Below are positions 12,309-22,564 of a stretch of DNA of 64,000 bases, one piece after another. The notes under the pieces are model-generated. The model saw only the letters and a program-made list of their open reading frames with translations. It was not told the origin of the DNA and did no database searches. The translations under genes were made by a program, and so were the position numbers. The DNA is from Phytophthora sp. 'mugwort' (taxonomy: Eukaryota; Oomycota; Peronosporomycetes; Peronosporales; Peronosporaceae): positions 2,505,001 through 2,569,000 of the forward strand of contig JAUCEF010000010.1 of NCBI GenBank assembly GCA_033558025.1, given 5' to 3'. Every line of letters begins with the position of its first letter. Position 1 is the stretch's first letter.

Positions 12309-13151
12309 GGAAGAATCTTCGGAGCATCGAACTTCGGAGCATCGGAGCACAAATTGTGCGACCATTCGTGAGTAGTAACGCGAACAATTCCCAAAGCCGA
12401 TGTCTTCAACGAGGACCCGAGGACGACACTCGTCAACGAAAATAGATTTTAAGAGAAGAATGCGTCCGGGCCCGCTTTCGTCCACCCCTAGCAACCCGCA
12501 TACCACAGCCAAGCCATACTAGAAATCTCTCTCTCCAACGATGCAAGCCCACGGTCGGTTCACTGTCACCCGTATGCCCATATATTATGCCGAACAGCTT
12601 GGCCATGTCGCTGCCATCCCGCCCAAGCTGCCGAAAATCTTGCCCGAGTTGCGGACCGTCCCGACCTTGGTGTTGAGCATCGTGATCGAGTTGCTGGCCG
12701 TCCCGACTTGCTGCTGCCCATGCACTCGTACCAGTGGATAAACAAAACCCGCCAGGTCAATGGAAGATCAAGTTACCCGTTATGTCAGTCATACTCACAA
12801 CCACCCACCGCCGCATGACGTCCGTGTGCATGTATCGCACCAGCAGCAATTATGAGAACGTCTGAAGTACAAACCAAAAACCACTTAATTTTCCCACAAA
12901 TGCCGCTGGATTCAAGCAGGAGCATTGACGCGTACGGACCGATCTCGTGGTCGATGAGGTTGAGCAGCGCGTTCAGGATCTTGGATTGGAGGTTGGGCTG
13001 TCCGAGCTTCTGCCCGATGCTCGGGTGGAACGTGTGCTCGAGGAAGTCGTACAGTGTGATAAACGTCGGCAAATTGTTCGCATTACTATTCACCATGGTC
13101 GTATCTTTTGTGTTCCGATGCTCCGAAGTTCGATGCTCCAAAGATTCCCCC
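12309..13151. mobile_element. Non-autonomous Mutator-like element
   Basis: Both ends carry an inverted repeat of roughly 100-115 bp beginning gg(a/g)(a/g)gaatctt and containing ggagcatcgaacttcggagc in each copy. Flanking 9-mers ggttaagtg (12300-12308) and agttaagtg (13152-13160) match at eight of nine bases and look like a target duplication. The 843-bp interior has no transposase. The same ggagca...ggaactt...ggagca pattern lies at the same place in the TIRs of the 6998-9534 element, so that family probably mobilised this one. Coordinates are exact to within a base or two. Confidence 0.75.
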
Positions 13152-13160
13152 AGTTAAGTG

Positions 13161-13901
13161 CTGCACATCTCTTCTGTTGGTGTTTACAGGATGGCACTTG
13201 TTGTCGCACCCGTCTAGCCTCGTCACATTTCTGATATACACTGTAGTTTTGTATTGAATGTCTCACATTTCACTTTGACCTAGCCTCCCGATTACCGATG
13301 CCATTGCGGTCTTGGCCTTTGTTAAAGTAGAAGGATTGGCAGAGGAATAGGACATAGGAAGGTTATAGTGAAGGCGTAAATAATGTATAATAGGAGTAAA
13401 TATATGGGGCCGAAGGTGTTTGTGTATTGAGGTCGGCAAAAGAAGAAGTGAGGACTTAGTAGTCCTGAGCGGAAGGTGGAGAGTTGTCACCACGAACCAC
13501 TCCAAATCATGTATACTATCTGTACACTATCGTGTCTACGTCTATTAGCACATATGTCGATGCATAAAATGTACGTCCGAAATGTATACTTTCACACGCT
13601 TTATAAGCAGTCGCTGCGCTCCTAGGGTCAAGGGAGATGGAAGACCTTCAATACAAAACTACAGTGTAAACCAAAAATATGACGAGCGAGATGGGCACAG
13701 CAACACGTGCCTAAATATAACGGCAATCTCGAGAGGATGTACATGCACTGCAATAGCGTATTTCAACAGGTATTGCACAATGCCAATACCCACAATACGT
13801 AAAGACTCTAGAGCGCACAGCCGTCAAACATTACTGCATTTTCATCATTTCAAGAACAACCCGTAAACTTTATATTGGTCGATTCTTGAGTTACAGAATA
13901 C
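13161..13901. other. AT-rich spacer, no gene recognised
   Basis: It contains scattered short frames only. A short catgtatacta motif at 13509 recalls the dispersed repeat at 3657 and 9751 but lacks the rest of it. Confidence 0.45.
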
Positions 13902-14550
13902 ACATATCGACGGAAGATATGGCCTATACGAAGCTTATGGCCTATACCACTCTTGCCAAATCTTCCCGATCGCTCTCTTTGGAAAGTATTTTAACCAATC
14001 ACATTAGGACTACACTTTTTTATGCAGAGGTTCTAATTTATCTTGTATTTTGAGTAATATGTTAATGCTGCACATGGTAAGAATTGGTATTTATAATTGT
14101 TTTAACTCTTTCTAATTGCCAATTGACATTGAATGCGATGCACGTAAAAAACTGCTTATTCTTTCCATTTGAAGGCAGAAGCGAACAGAATAATAGAAAC
14201 AAATGTGATTCAAAATATCCGGAAGGTACGATTTTAAATGTAGGCAAGATACTAGGTCGTCTGCGCCTTACGCTGGGAATACGATATTTTTATTTTCATT
14301 GCATTGCTACGCAGGAAGGAGGCTTCTGCTTTCGATCAGACCGGTGTTTCCGCGTTCGATCAGCTGTAAATTGTTTTTCTAAGCTTTGAAGGGGGTTAAT
14401 TTTGATTGGCGCTATTCGTCAAAACAAAGATAATTAATAACCAATCACGATGATAGGCCATAACCAACGTCCTTTGTAGTGTGCGCTTGCACTGAGATTT
14501 TGTATGGGATCGCATTTCTGTCCACAGGCCATATCTTCCGTCGATATGTA
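13902..14550. repeat. MITE-like element with perfect 24-bp terminal inverted repeats
   Basis: The 24 bases at 13902-13925 are the exact reverse complement of 14527-14550 (core cgacggaagatatggcct). Next to the left arm a second ttatggcctat (13935-13945) is mirrored near the right end by ataggccataa (14452-14462). The interior of about 600 bp is AT-rich and non-coding. I found no clear target duplication. It sits just beyond the 3' end of the minus-strand NmrA-like gene. Confidence 0.6.
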
Positions 14551-14610
14551 TAGCCCAGCTACTGCACGATTCCATACAATGTCGGATCTCACACAACGCA
14601 GAAATCACAT

Positions 14611-15570
14611 TTACTCTGGCTTGGGGAAGATATCTTTGTACTTGAACAAATACTCCTGGTAGCGAGCGGGCTTACGACCAGTCAGCCTCTCCACCGTGTC
14701 GGACACGGACTTCATGGAGCCGTTGCCCAGCATCTCACCGCAGCAGATGGCGTCACCAATGCACAGCTTCATCGGCAGTTGCGAGAAATCCCCAGTGGCC
14801 ATGTCAATGGGTAGGCCACGGTCTAGCCACCACTTGGTCAGCTCCTCATCGGGCATATCGACGTACTCGCACTTGTAGCCAGTCTGCTGGCACATCCACT
14901 CCATCATGTCCTTCTGCTGCACAGCTTCCGGTCCAGTGACGTCGTAGATCTTGTTGGGCTCACCACGACCCAAGATCAGAGCGGCGAACACGCGGCTGCA
15001 GTCCTCACGCGCAACGTATGCGCCGGAGACACCGTGGCTGTTTGATAGCCATTTGTTGCCACAAAACTGCCATGATGGTGCGAACAGGTTCGGGATGTTG
15101 TCCATGTATAGCCAGTTGCGCTGGATGTTGTACTGCAGGCCAGACTCCTTGATGATCTTCTCCACAAAGTGGTGGTCGCGCGGCAGAAACGGGATCTCCT
15201 CCTCCAGGTTAGTCTCACAGCCAGCGCCTACGAACGAGGTGTAGCACACGCGCTTAACACCGGCAGCCTTGGCAGCGGCGCAGACGTTGCGGGCCTGGTT
15301 ACGGCGGCCCTGGCCAAACAGCCACGTCGAGATGAAGCCTACAGCCTCCGCACCTTCGAACACCTTCTTCATTCCCTCGACGTCATCGTAACTCGCAGCA
15401 ACGACCTCAGCGCCTTTGGCACGCCAGCTGGCAACGACATCCTCGGGGATGGCCTTCATGTTGTAGCTCGTGAGCACGAGGTGGTCCTCGGGCTTGAGGA
15501 TCTCAATGGCGAACTCAGCGGCGACGCGGCCGAGATTGCCATCCGAACCAGTGAGGACGAACTTGGTCAT
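14611..15570 (-). CDS. NmrA-like NAD(P)-binding protein, copy 1
   Basis: This encodes 319 residues starting at MTKFVLTGSDG. I chose this ATG because the 14 codons upstream overlap the putative transcription start and begin with TTG. Residues 5-14 form the Rossmann dinucleotide loop, VLTGSDGNLG (G8, G11, G14). Conserved family blocks follow: ISTWLFGQ, GVKRVCYTSFVGAG, IPFLPRDHHFVEK and YNIQRNWLYMDN. The length of about 320 residues fits the NmrA-like/atypical short-chain dehydrogenase group, which includes quinone reductases and redox sensors. There is no signal peptide or membrane segment, so it is likely cytosolic. It differs from copy 4 at about 15 of 319 residues, although that copy lies 25 kb away on the other strand. 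The substrate cannot be told from sequence. Confidence 0.9.
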   Translation of the reverse strand: MTKFVLTGSDGNLGRVAAEFAIEILKPEDHLVLTSYNMKAIPEDVVASWRAKGAEVVAASYDDVEGMKKVFEGAEAVGFISTWLFGQGRRNQARNVCAAAKAAGVKRVCYTSFVGAGCETNLEEEIPFLPRDHHFVEKIIKESGLQYNIQRNWLYMDNIPNLFAPSWQFCGNKWLSNSHGVSGAYVAREDCSRVFAALILGRGEPNKIYDVTGPEAVQQKDMMEWMCQQTGYKCEYVDMPDEELTKWWLDRGLPIDMATGDFSQLPMKLCIGDAICCGEMLGNGSMKSVSDTVERLTGRKPARYQEYLFKYKDIFPKPE

Positions 15571-15603
15571 GGTCTGCAGGAGGTTGGGAGCTTGTATGGA
15601 GGC

Positions 15604-15619
15604 AAATTGCAAAGTGAGA
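15604..15619 (-). promoter_or_regulatory. Oomycete core promoter of NmrA-like copy 1
   Basis: On the minus strand the sequence is tctcactttgcaattt, matching the oomycete Inr plus flanking element consensus GCTCATTYYNCAWTTT at 14 of 16 positions. It lies about 35 bp upstream of the chosen ATG, which suits the short leaders of oomycete transcripts. It argues against the earlier in-frame TTG start. Confidence 0.7.
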
Positions 15620-16644
15620 GATATCTACGGCGCCCGTCCCCGTTGAGGATCGGTGACCTGCTTCAACTTAGGCCACTGGGCTCTCGCCAGCACAATCGCC
15701 GAGGAGGCCAATTAAAGGCAAGTGTCACATCGGTTGCCCGGCGTGTAATGCACGCCGCCGCTCGACTGTCGAGCGAACCCGCCAGCAGGTTGCGAGCTCC
15801 AAGGCGAGAAAATATTAATAGCACATTAGAATCCGTGAAAAGCAGAACGATCTCTTTGATATTATTATTCTTTAGTTAAATTCATAAACATTTTATTTAA
15901 ATTATCATTTTTTTTAATGACATATTTTAATATACATTTATTATCAATTCGCAGTTGAAAACTAAGGTTTTCGGATGTCATCGAAACATTTGCGCTACAC
16001 ATACAGCTCCCTCAAAATTATTTTTTATCAGCGGATGTCACGGAACAACGTTCGCGCTACATACACAGCTGCGTACCACTAGATGACGCGCCACGGAGCT
16101 ATCGACTACGCGCCAAGGTGAGGCACGCAAACATTACATTTTCTATGGTATCAATCGTATCTGGAGTCCCATATTTGATACAACTTCTGGTCCACCCCGT
16201 GACGGCGCGGCATCAGGAGCCACGTGCTCTGCACTTCAAGTCGCACGTGCCGCTGCACCAAGCAGAAAACCATCGTGGTCGCACTCATCACGTGACTGCA
16301 GCAAGGGACTCAAAGAATCGATTGCAATCGACGATGCACTCGACCGATGAGTGCTTAGAGGCCACTACGGGTAGAGCGACAGCCATGCCAGTCGCTGTCG
16401 CATGTTGCCATAGCATAGGCCCTAGACATCCAGCTGTCCGTGGCGTTTGTCTAGTCGACCACACCCCGTAATAACGGTGCCGGTCTCACAAAGGGCTGGC
16501 GAGCCGCAAGCGGCCCAATCCGCGGTAGGATCAAGAGTTCTTTCGGAACCACACACCATATACGCTATATGGGTATACGCCTCATTTTGTTTTCTACTTT
16601 CTTAAGCACAGCAACAACGTTTTAACGTTAAATAATTTTTCATC
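15620..16644. other. Intergenic region between NmrA-like copies 1 and 2
   Basis: This is a divergent intergenic region with an AT-rich tract at 15830-15960 and an imperfect direct repeat at 15971-16070. A 117-codon plus-strand frame (16118-16471) has no recognisable motif. No gene is supported. Confidence 0.5.
15971..16070. repeat. Imperfect direct repeat of about 38-40 bp, period 60
   Basis: A unit beginning cggatgtca and ending acagct occurs at 15971-16008 and again at 16031-16070, with several substitutions and a small length change. It has no evident function, though it lies in the shared upstream region of two NmrA-like copies. Confidence 0.6.
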
Positions 16645-17670
16645 ATGCTACGCGCCACCTTACAACTGCAACGAGTCACCATGCAGCGAGCCTTTTCGCA
16701 GGGCAAAACCAAAAAGTTTGTGCTTACGGGCGGCGACGGTAACCTAGGTCGCGTGGCAGCCGATTACATGGTGGACATCGCCAAGCCTGAGGAGCAGATG
16801 GTGATCACCAGCTACGACCTGAAGTTATTGCCGGCCAAGTCCATCAAACGCTGGGAGAGCAAAGGTGCCATCGTGGAGAGGCCGACTACGACGATGTGAA
16901 GCGTATGAAGCGCGTGTTCGACGGCGCAAACGCCGTGGCCCTCATCTCGACCTGGCGCTTTGGCATAGGCCGTCGTATCCAGGCGACATTGTGTGCGACG
17001 CCGCCAAGTCCGTGGGCGTCAAGCGAGCGTGCTACAAGTTGCTCGTGGGCGCCGGCCATGAGACGGATGTGTAAGAGGAGATCCCGTTCTTGCCGCGTGA
17101 CCACTATTTCATCGAGAAGATCGTCAAGGAGTCAGGCCTGGACTACAATATCCAGCGTAACTGGCTGTACATGGACAACATCCCGACACTATTTACGCCG
17201 TCGTGGAAGTTCTGCGGCGACAGGTGGCTGTCGAACAGTCACGGCACGCCAGGTGCGTACGTGGCTCGCGAGGACTGCGGCCGCGTTCTGGCCGCCATTC
17301 TGCTGGGTCGCGGCGAACCCAACAAGGTCTACGACGTGACTGGCCCGAAGTCTGTGACACAGCAGGAGATGTTCGACTGGATGTGCCAGGTGACAGGCTA
17401 CAAGGGCGAGTTGGTGGACATGCCGGACGAGGGGGGAGCTGACGCCGTGGTGGCTGGACCGCGGCTTGCCGACGGACATTGCGACAGGAGACTTCTCGAA
17501 GCTGCCGATGAAGCTGTGTATTGGCGACGCGATCTGCTGTGGCAAGATGTTCGGCAACGGCGCAATGATCAACACGTCGGACACGGTGGAGAATTGACCG
17601 GCCGCCAGCCACTGCACTTCTAGCAGGTGCTGCTCAAGTACAAGCACCTGTCCCCAAATCGGAGTAAGCT
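16645..17670 (+). pseudogene. NmrA-like copy 2, broken, with a presequence-like N-terminus
   Basis: The first frame starts with about 26 extra residues, Arg- and Gln-rich and without acidic residues (MLRATLQLQRV, MQRAFSQ), before KFVLTGGDGNLGRV. This looks like a mitochondrial targeting sequence and is absent from the other four copies. A frameshift near 16880 precedes ADYDDVKRM. An in-frame TAA at 17072-17074 stands where the paralogues have GAG. Another frameshift near 17440 follows MPDEGG, at a run of six G, and a TGA near 17596 replaces the Lys-Leu of EKLTG. The rest aligns with copies 1 and 4 block by block. It is clearly dead now. Confidence 0.85.
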
Positions 17671-18045
17671 ATCAGTGCCTCGAAAGAGAATATTGTTCAT
17701 GAATGCGTACAACTTGCTTCATTTAATAGACAAAGCTGTCGAGAAATAAGTTTTAAAATTCAGGTATGCTCCCAGCATCCTTAGATTGGGGACGAGCAAT
17801 AGCAGATGGCTGCCATCAACATGTAATGTATCTTCGTGTCTTTACTCTGGTAGCAATACTGTACCCCATGGTCCATTTTCTTAATAATACAGCCCACCGT
17901 TTACTTTGTTGAACCGAGCAGAGACCCTCCCGACGGCACGGCAAAAATGGATGTCGCAACGAAATGCAGAAGATCTCCACGATGCGCTGATGTCGTCAGG
18001 CGGTGCTGCCTATGGGTGCCAGCTCAGCGGTCATTCGAGTTGCTC
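17671..18045. other. Spacer between NmrA-like copies 2 and 3
   Basis: No gene is seen. It ends at the core promoter of copy 3. Confidence 0.5.
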
Positions 18046-18061
18046 GATCACTTTGCATTTT
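18046..18061 (+). promoter_or_regulatory. Oomycete core promoter of NmrA-like copy 3
   Basis: gatcactttgcatttt matches the oomycete Inr plus flanking element consensus at 14 of 16 positions. It lies about 56 bp upstream of the ATG at 18117. Confidence 0.75.
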
Positions 18062-18116
18062 GCATTCAAGCCCCAAGCAGCACTGCACTCTCCTTTAAAG
18101 TTCTAGCTAACACAAC

Positions 18117-19073
18117 ATGCCCAAGTACGTCCTGACCGGTGCTGATGGTAACCTCGGTGGTGTCGCCGCTGACTTCGCCGTCGAGATCGTCAAGCCTGGA
18201 GATGAGCTCGTGTTCACGAGTTACACGCTGGACAGCATCCCCGCTGACAAGCTCAAGCGCTGGCAAGACAAGGGCGTCAAGGTCGTCGCTGCTAGCTACG
18301 ACGACCCCGAGTCGCTAAAGCCGGTGTTCCAGGGCGCTGAGGCGGTGTCGTTCATTTCGACGTGGCTGATTGGCGACCGCCGTCGCAGTCAGGCCAAGAA
18401 CGTCATTAACACGGCTAAAGCCTGCGGCGTCAAGCGCATCTGCTACACGTCGTTCGTGGGCGCCGGTTCGACGGCTGAGAACGAGGAGGACATCCCGTTC
18501 CTGCCGCGTGACCATCACTACGTGGAGCAGCAGATCTACGCCTCGGGTCTGCAATACAGTATCCAGCGCAACTACCTGTACGCGGACAACATCCCCAACT
18601 TCTTTGCTCCATCATGGAAGTTCACTGAGAATCGATGGCTGACCAACACGCATGGGGCGCGTGGCGCTTACGTTTCCCGTGACGACTGCGGTCGCGTCCA
18701 AGCTGCGCTTCTGCTGGGCCGCGGCGAGCCCAACCATGTGTACGACGTGACGGGCCCTGAGGCCGTCTCGCATGAGGAAATCTTTGACTTTATGTGCAGC
18801 GAGACCGGCTACAAGGCCGAGTTCGTCGACATGTCGGACGAGGAGCTTGAGAAGTACTGGCTGGGCCGTGGTCTACCCGTCAACGTGTACGGCGACTTCT
18901 CGCAGCTGCCCATGAAGCTGTGCATCGGCGACCTGTTGTGCTCTGGTGAGACCGTGGCCAACGGATCCATGAGCAAGACCTCCGACACCGTCGAGAAGCT
19001 CACGGGACGTAAGCCCACGCACTGGAAGGACGCCATGCTCAAGTACCGCGACATTTTCCCCAAGCCGGAGTAA
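18117..19073 (+). CDS. NmrA-like NAD(P)-binding protein, copy 3
   Basis: This is an intact gene of 318 residues beginning MPKYVLTGADGNLGG, with the dinucleotide loop at residues 5-14 (G8, G11, G14). The conserved blocks are ISTWLIGDRRRSQ, GVKRICYTSFVGAG, IPFLPRDHHYVEQ and YSIQRNYLYADN. The end, KYRDIFPKPE, matches the other copies. It groups with copy 5 rather than with copies 1 and 4: both have LIYASGLQY- or QIYASGLQY-like text and DVYGDFSQLP or NVYGDFSQLP. There is no targeting signal, so a soluble oxidoreductase or redox sensor is likely. It has its own core promoter. Its downstream side abuts the 21-kb transposon block. The biochemical substrate is unknown. Confidence 0.92.
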   Translation: MPKYVLTGADGNLGGVAADFAVEIVKPGDELVFTSYTLDSIPADKLKRWQDKGVKVVAASYDDPESLKPVFQGAEAVSFISTWLIGDRRRSQAKNVINTAKACGVKRICYTSFVGAGSTAENEEDIPFLPRDHHYVEQQIYASGLQYSIQRNYLYADNIPNFFAPSWKFTENRWLTNTHGARGAYVSRDDCGRVQAALLLGRGEPNHVYDVTGPEAVSHEEIFDFMCSETGYKAEFVDMSDEELEKYWLGRGLPVNVYGDFSQLPMKLCIGDLLCSGETVANGSMSKTSDTVEKLTGRKPTHWKDAMLKYRDIFPKPE

Positions 19074-19557
19074 ATTCCAGCGTGGCATGCTCTCATGCAA
19101 AACCCAGTTAATGTTCCTCATGAATGATACACGTAGCATTTCCAGTAAAACTGTACAGGTGGCTTGCCCATTCCATGCGCCTACAGCAGTTTGCTTTGTG
19201 TCTGCGATTCACAACAAGTGACACGTTGAAGTGAGCTCACCAAGCAGCAGTGATCACTTCAACGTGACCCAAGTGGCAGCCAAAGGGTGTCAAGGTGGCG
19301 CTGTCAACTGCGATGATATCGTAAGCATGACCAGGGCTCGCAAAGCATTGCGACGAGCTCGACGTGGCTGTTTAACCCCTCCGTTACCAGAAAACCCGTG
19401 TTGGAACCGACTATTTTTCGTCGTAACTTACGATTTCACTATATTCTGTCGTATCCTCGCTAAGATACATGGGGATCGGGATATCAATTTCCAGAGGTTT
19501 CCGATTGTACGTCGTAAGACTTACGACGTAGAAATCATGATTTGATTTTATAATCCA
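19074..19557. other. Spacer with cttacgac motifs and a palindrome
   Basis: This is the left edge of the transposon block. It contains repeated cttacga motifs, including a perfect palindrome at 19508-19530, and no gene. Confidence 0.5.
19508..19530. repeat. Perfect palindrome, 11-bp arms with 1-bp centre
   Basis: tacgtcgtaag, then a, then cttacgacgta. The cttacgac core also occurs at 19561 and 21801, flanking the LINE remnant, and at 34766. Confidence 0.8.
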
Positions 19558-19572
19558 TCACTTACGACTTTT

Positions 19573-21798
19573 CGGCTTTCGGGACTACAGGTGCAACCGA
19601 CGAAGAGTTATCTAATCTTCCTCAACACAGCAATTGACCTGAAAGAATACAGCGGCATCCCGGTCCTATGGCATGGCGAAACCGTGCGATATCTGGGATA
19701 TGCCGTAGGAACGGGGAAACTCACCGACGTCAACTGGGCAGGCAGAATCCGATCCATTCAACGGCGGCTTGCAACAGCCACGCAAGTACAAGTACAATAT
19801 GGAGTGACGTTTATTAAACGTTATCATGCTGCCGTCAATCCTCTTCACAGCAGCGGTGTTCGACATGCCCAATTGGGCAATTCGCAACTCTGCAATTGCA
19901 AAAGCAATTTCTGGTATCCTTCCACCGCAACGAAGGCAACCAGGCACAAATGAACCCAGGCTTAGTCTTTGTGCCGAGAGAAGCACATAGAGTGGGGCTA
20001 GCTGCCATACAGGTCGCATGCAAAAGTCAGAGAGTCAAACATACCATGCAGTGGCTCATCCAGCGAAGGATGCATACTTCGCAGCGTGGAGAGCCTGGAT
20101 GTTCAGAGAGGAAATGCAGACAGGTATCACGCCACGCAAGGACCAAACAAGGAGACGTAACAGGAGGAGTCAGACGCCGGGCAACACGCTGCTTCAGCTC
20201 ATGGGAGAATGGATTCAACCGACAGTGGTGAGCACTGATTGACAACTCCTGCGGTACAGTCAGGAAATGGAGGAGTTTGAAATGGAGGCGCTGAGTTGGA
20301 CGGGGAAGGATGAATTGATAATTGAGCTGCCGCGGGAATTGCCGCAGCCGAGACTCATCATGCCGGAGAAGGAAGAACCATTCTGGCCCACGTTTTCGAT
20401 GGATTAATAACCCGTGGATCGTCGACAAAGACGGCAGGATGCTGCTCAGCTCGAAGTTTGACAGGATCCAGGACTGCACGATAGCGGACCTGGGCACTCA
20501 GTACACTAGTGAACTGATGTATTCCTTCCGCATGCCGGCTGCCAGGGAACAAGGGCATCAGCAAGCCAAATTTAGACGCTGGGGACTAGCGATCTTAATG
20601 GGCTCACCGACGCTACGAGTAGGGGCTGGCCTCCAGGTCTGCAGCCAACTTCGGCTCAGACATCCAACACAGCTTTTGCACGAGTATCGCTGGGCGATAA
20701 CCGGCGAAAGGAAAGGAATCCTCACGATAGTAACTCGAAGAGCGACCCATCAAGCACAATTGCGTTGGAACAGGCAAGTAACGGGATCCATTGGACGGTC
20801 CAAGCGTCTACAGCGGAAAACCACGAGACGGACACGGACAGGAGAAGCTCCAGAAGTATTAGAGAAGCGGGATGATAGGCTGCTATGCACATTCAATGTG
20901 CCACAGTTTCCCCTGGAGGGTACCCGAGACAGTAACCAACAAACATGTCGTGGCAGCCTTAAAAAAACAAACATTCAAGAGATACAAAAGGTGATGGAGG
21001 CGAGATGAGCACGTATCTGGATAAGCTGCAAGTAGTAGTGCGGACTAATGGATGGCAGGAGGCAGTAATGCATCAAACGCCGAAGTAGGTCTGGGCTCAC
21101 CGGAATGAGTTAACGGAGTATCAAGTGTGGGTAGTCTACAGAATCGCGGTGAGGCAGCTCAACCTGTATCACGATGGGCGGAGGCTCAACGACAGCTGCA
21201 GCAAGCTACAGGTCTGCCAAGGAACCAAGGAGACGATGGAGCACATCTTTTGGGACAGTCCGTGTGCTCAAGCGTGCTGGCGGAAACTTATACAGCATTG
21301 GACTGGAAAAAGATGGGCGGACATTAAGCAGTTTAAGTTCAATTGTGCCAGTAGACAGGCGCCCCGGCTTTTCAGCGGAATTCAAGCGGACATTAGAGGA
21401 ACGGAACCAGATGAGGAGAAGGCCTACACGGCAGAATAGAAGAGGATGTCGCACATTGCGAACAGTATATGTGTCACGAGCCTCTGGATCCAGAGAAACA
21501 GAGTTGTCTTTAGCAGGAGGAGTTGACGAAGGAGATCAGTGAGGAGGAGTTCTGGGCAACAGCGATGAGGCAGCTGTGGGCTCTCGCCAAGCGAGAATGC
21601 AGACAGCCCGAGAAACAAATACAAGGGACAAGATTGTTCCTGTGCCAACAGGCATTGGAGCGTCAACCTCGAGAGCAGTCACCACAAGTGTCGGGCCCCG
21701 TACAATCACCGGCTGTAAGGCACCGGCGTTGCTAACCAGGCTAAGGACTTACCAGACATCGACAAACCAGTAAGGTTAAATAGATCCATCTGCCTCTC
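19573..21798 (+). mobile_element. 5'-truncated LINE-type retroelement remnant
   Basis: The first frame carries a reverse-transcriptase C-terminal segment, GIPVLWHGETVRYLGYAVG followed by IRSIQRRLATATQV, typical of the end of the RT domain in L1-type elements. Downstream, in shifting frames, comes FTAAVFDMPNWAIRN, then near 21120-21330 a zf-RVT-like segment with LQVCQGTKETMEHIFWDSPCAQACW (C..C...E..H.FW pattern). The catalytic YxDD region is absent, so the copy is 5'-truncated and frameshifted. A 15-mer, tcacttacgactttt, lies at both boundaries (19558-19572 and 21799-21813) and would suit a LINE target duplication. No poly-A tail is seen. Confidence 0.6.
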
Positions 21799-21813
21799 TC
21801 ACTTACGACTTTT

Positions 21814-22559
21814 GGCAGCACAACGACTTGCCCACGTAAATCATTGAAGATAAAACTCAACAGAAAACGAACATCCCTCAAGTAAAAGCAAGTAGATCCG
21901 AGACGTCGTCAAGTTGTTTGCTTCTTCTCTACTCTGTCACCGCCACCCCGAGTTCCGTTCTCTGCTTGCTCTCTATCACTCACAGCAGAAAAAAAAGAAG
22001 CTCGCGGCGCGTAGGTTGGCGAGGACTGATCTTCCCTGAACGGCGGAGAACGATTCGCTTGCCCAACACCTCTGTCAAAGTCTTCATGCCATATTTGATA
22101 GCAGGTCATGGGTAGCCCCCTCATAAACATATTTTTTATTATAAAAAAATATGTTGCGATCTAGGGCAGATAAAGCACTTCGCATCGGGTTGGGAGCAGT
22201 CCTCACAATAGTACGTAGTGTGGAAAGATTTGTTGCGCTCACCCCGTAGTAAAGCGCACACCTTACAGGAGCGCTGTCGGCGCTTTTAGACGCCTGAGAC
22301 GGTTACCGAATCGTCAAACTGGACGTGAGCGTGGGGGTACGCTGCTGCTACCAAAATTCGCCTTTAAATTTTGTGATAAATATGGTCAGGTTAAGTAAAC
22401 GTTTGGTAGACCAGATAAAGCCGGTTTTCATGGTTCGGGTTGAACCTTAGAATAGCGAAATATAAAGATAGTGAGTATATTGCCCGACTGGGTAAACCTT
22501 CCCCTACCAAATCCGCTGGCCATCTCCTGTTTGGTAATGTCTTGCCCTATCCGTACCCT
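21814..22559. other. Spacer before Mutator-like copy 3
   Basis: It contains an AT hairpin with 12-bp arms (22126-22137 and 22144-22155). No gene is seen. Confidence 0.45.
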
Positions 22560-22564
22560 GTATA

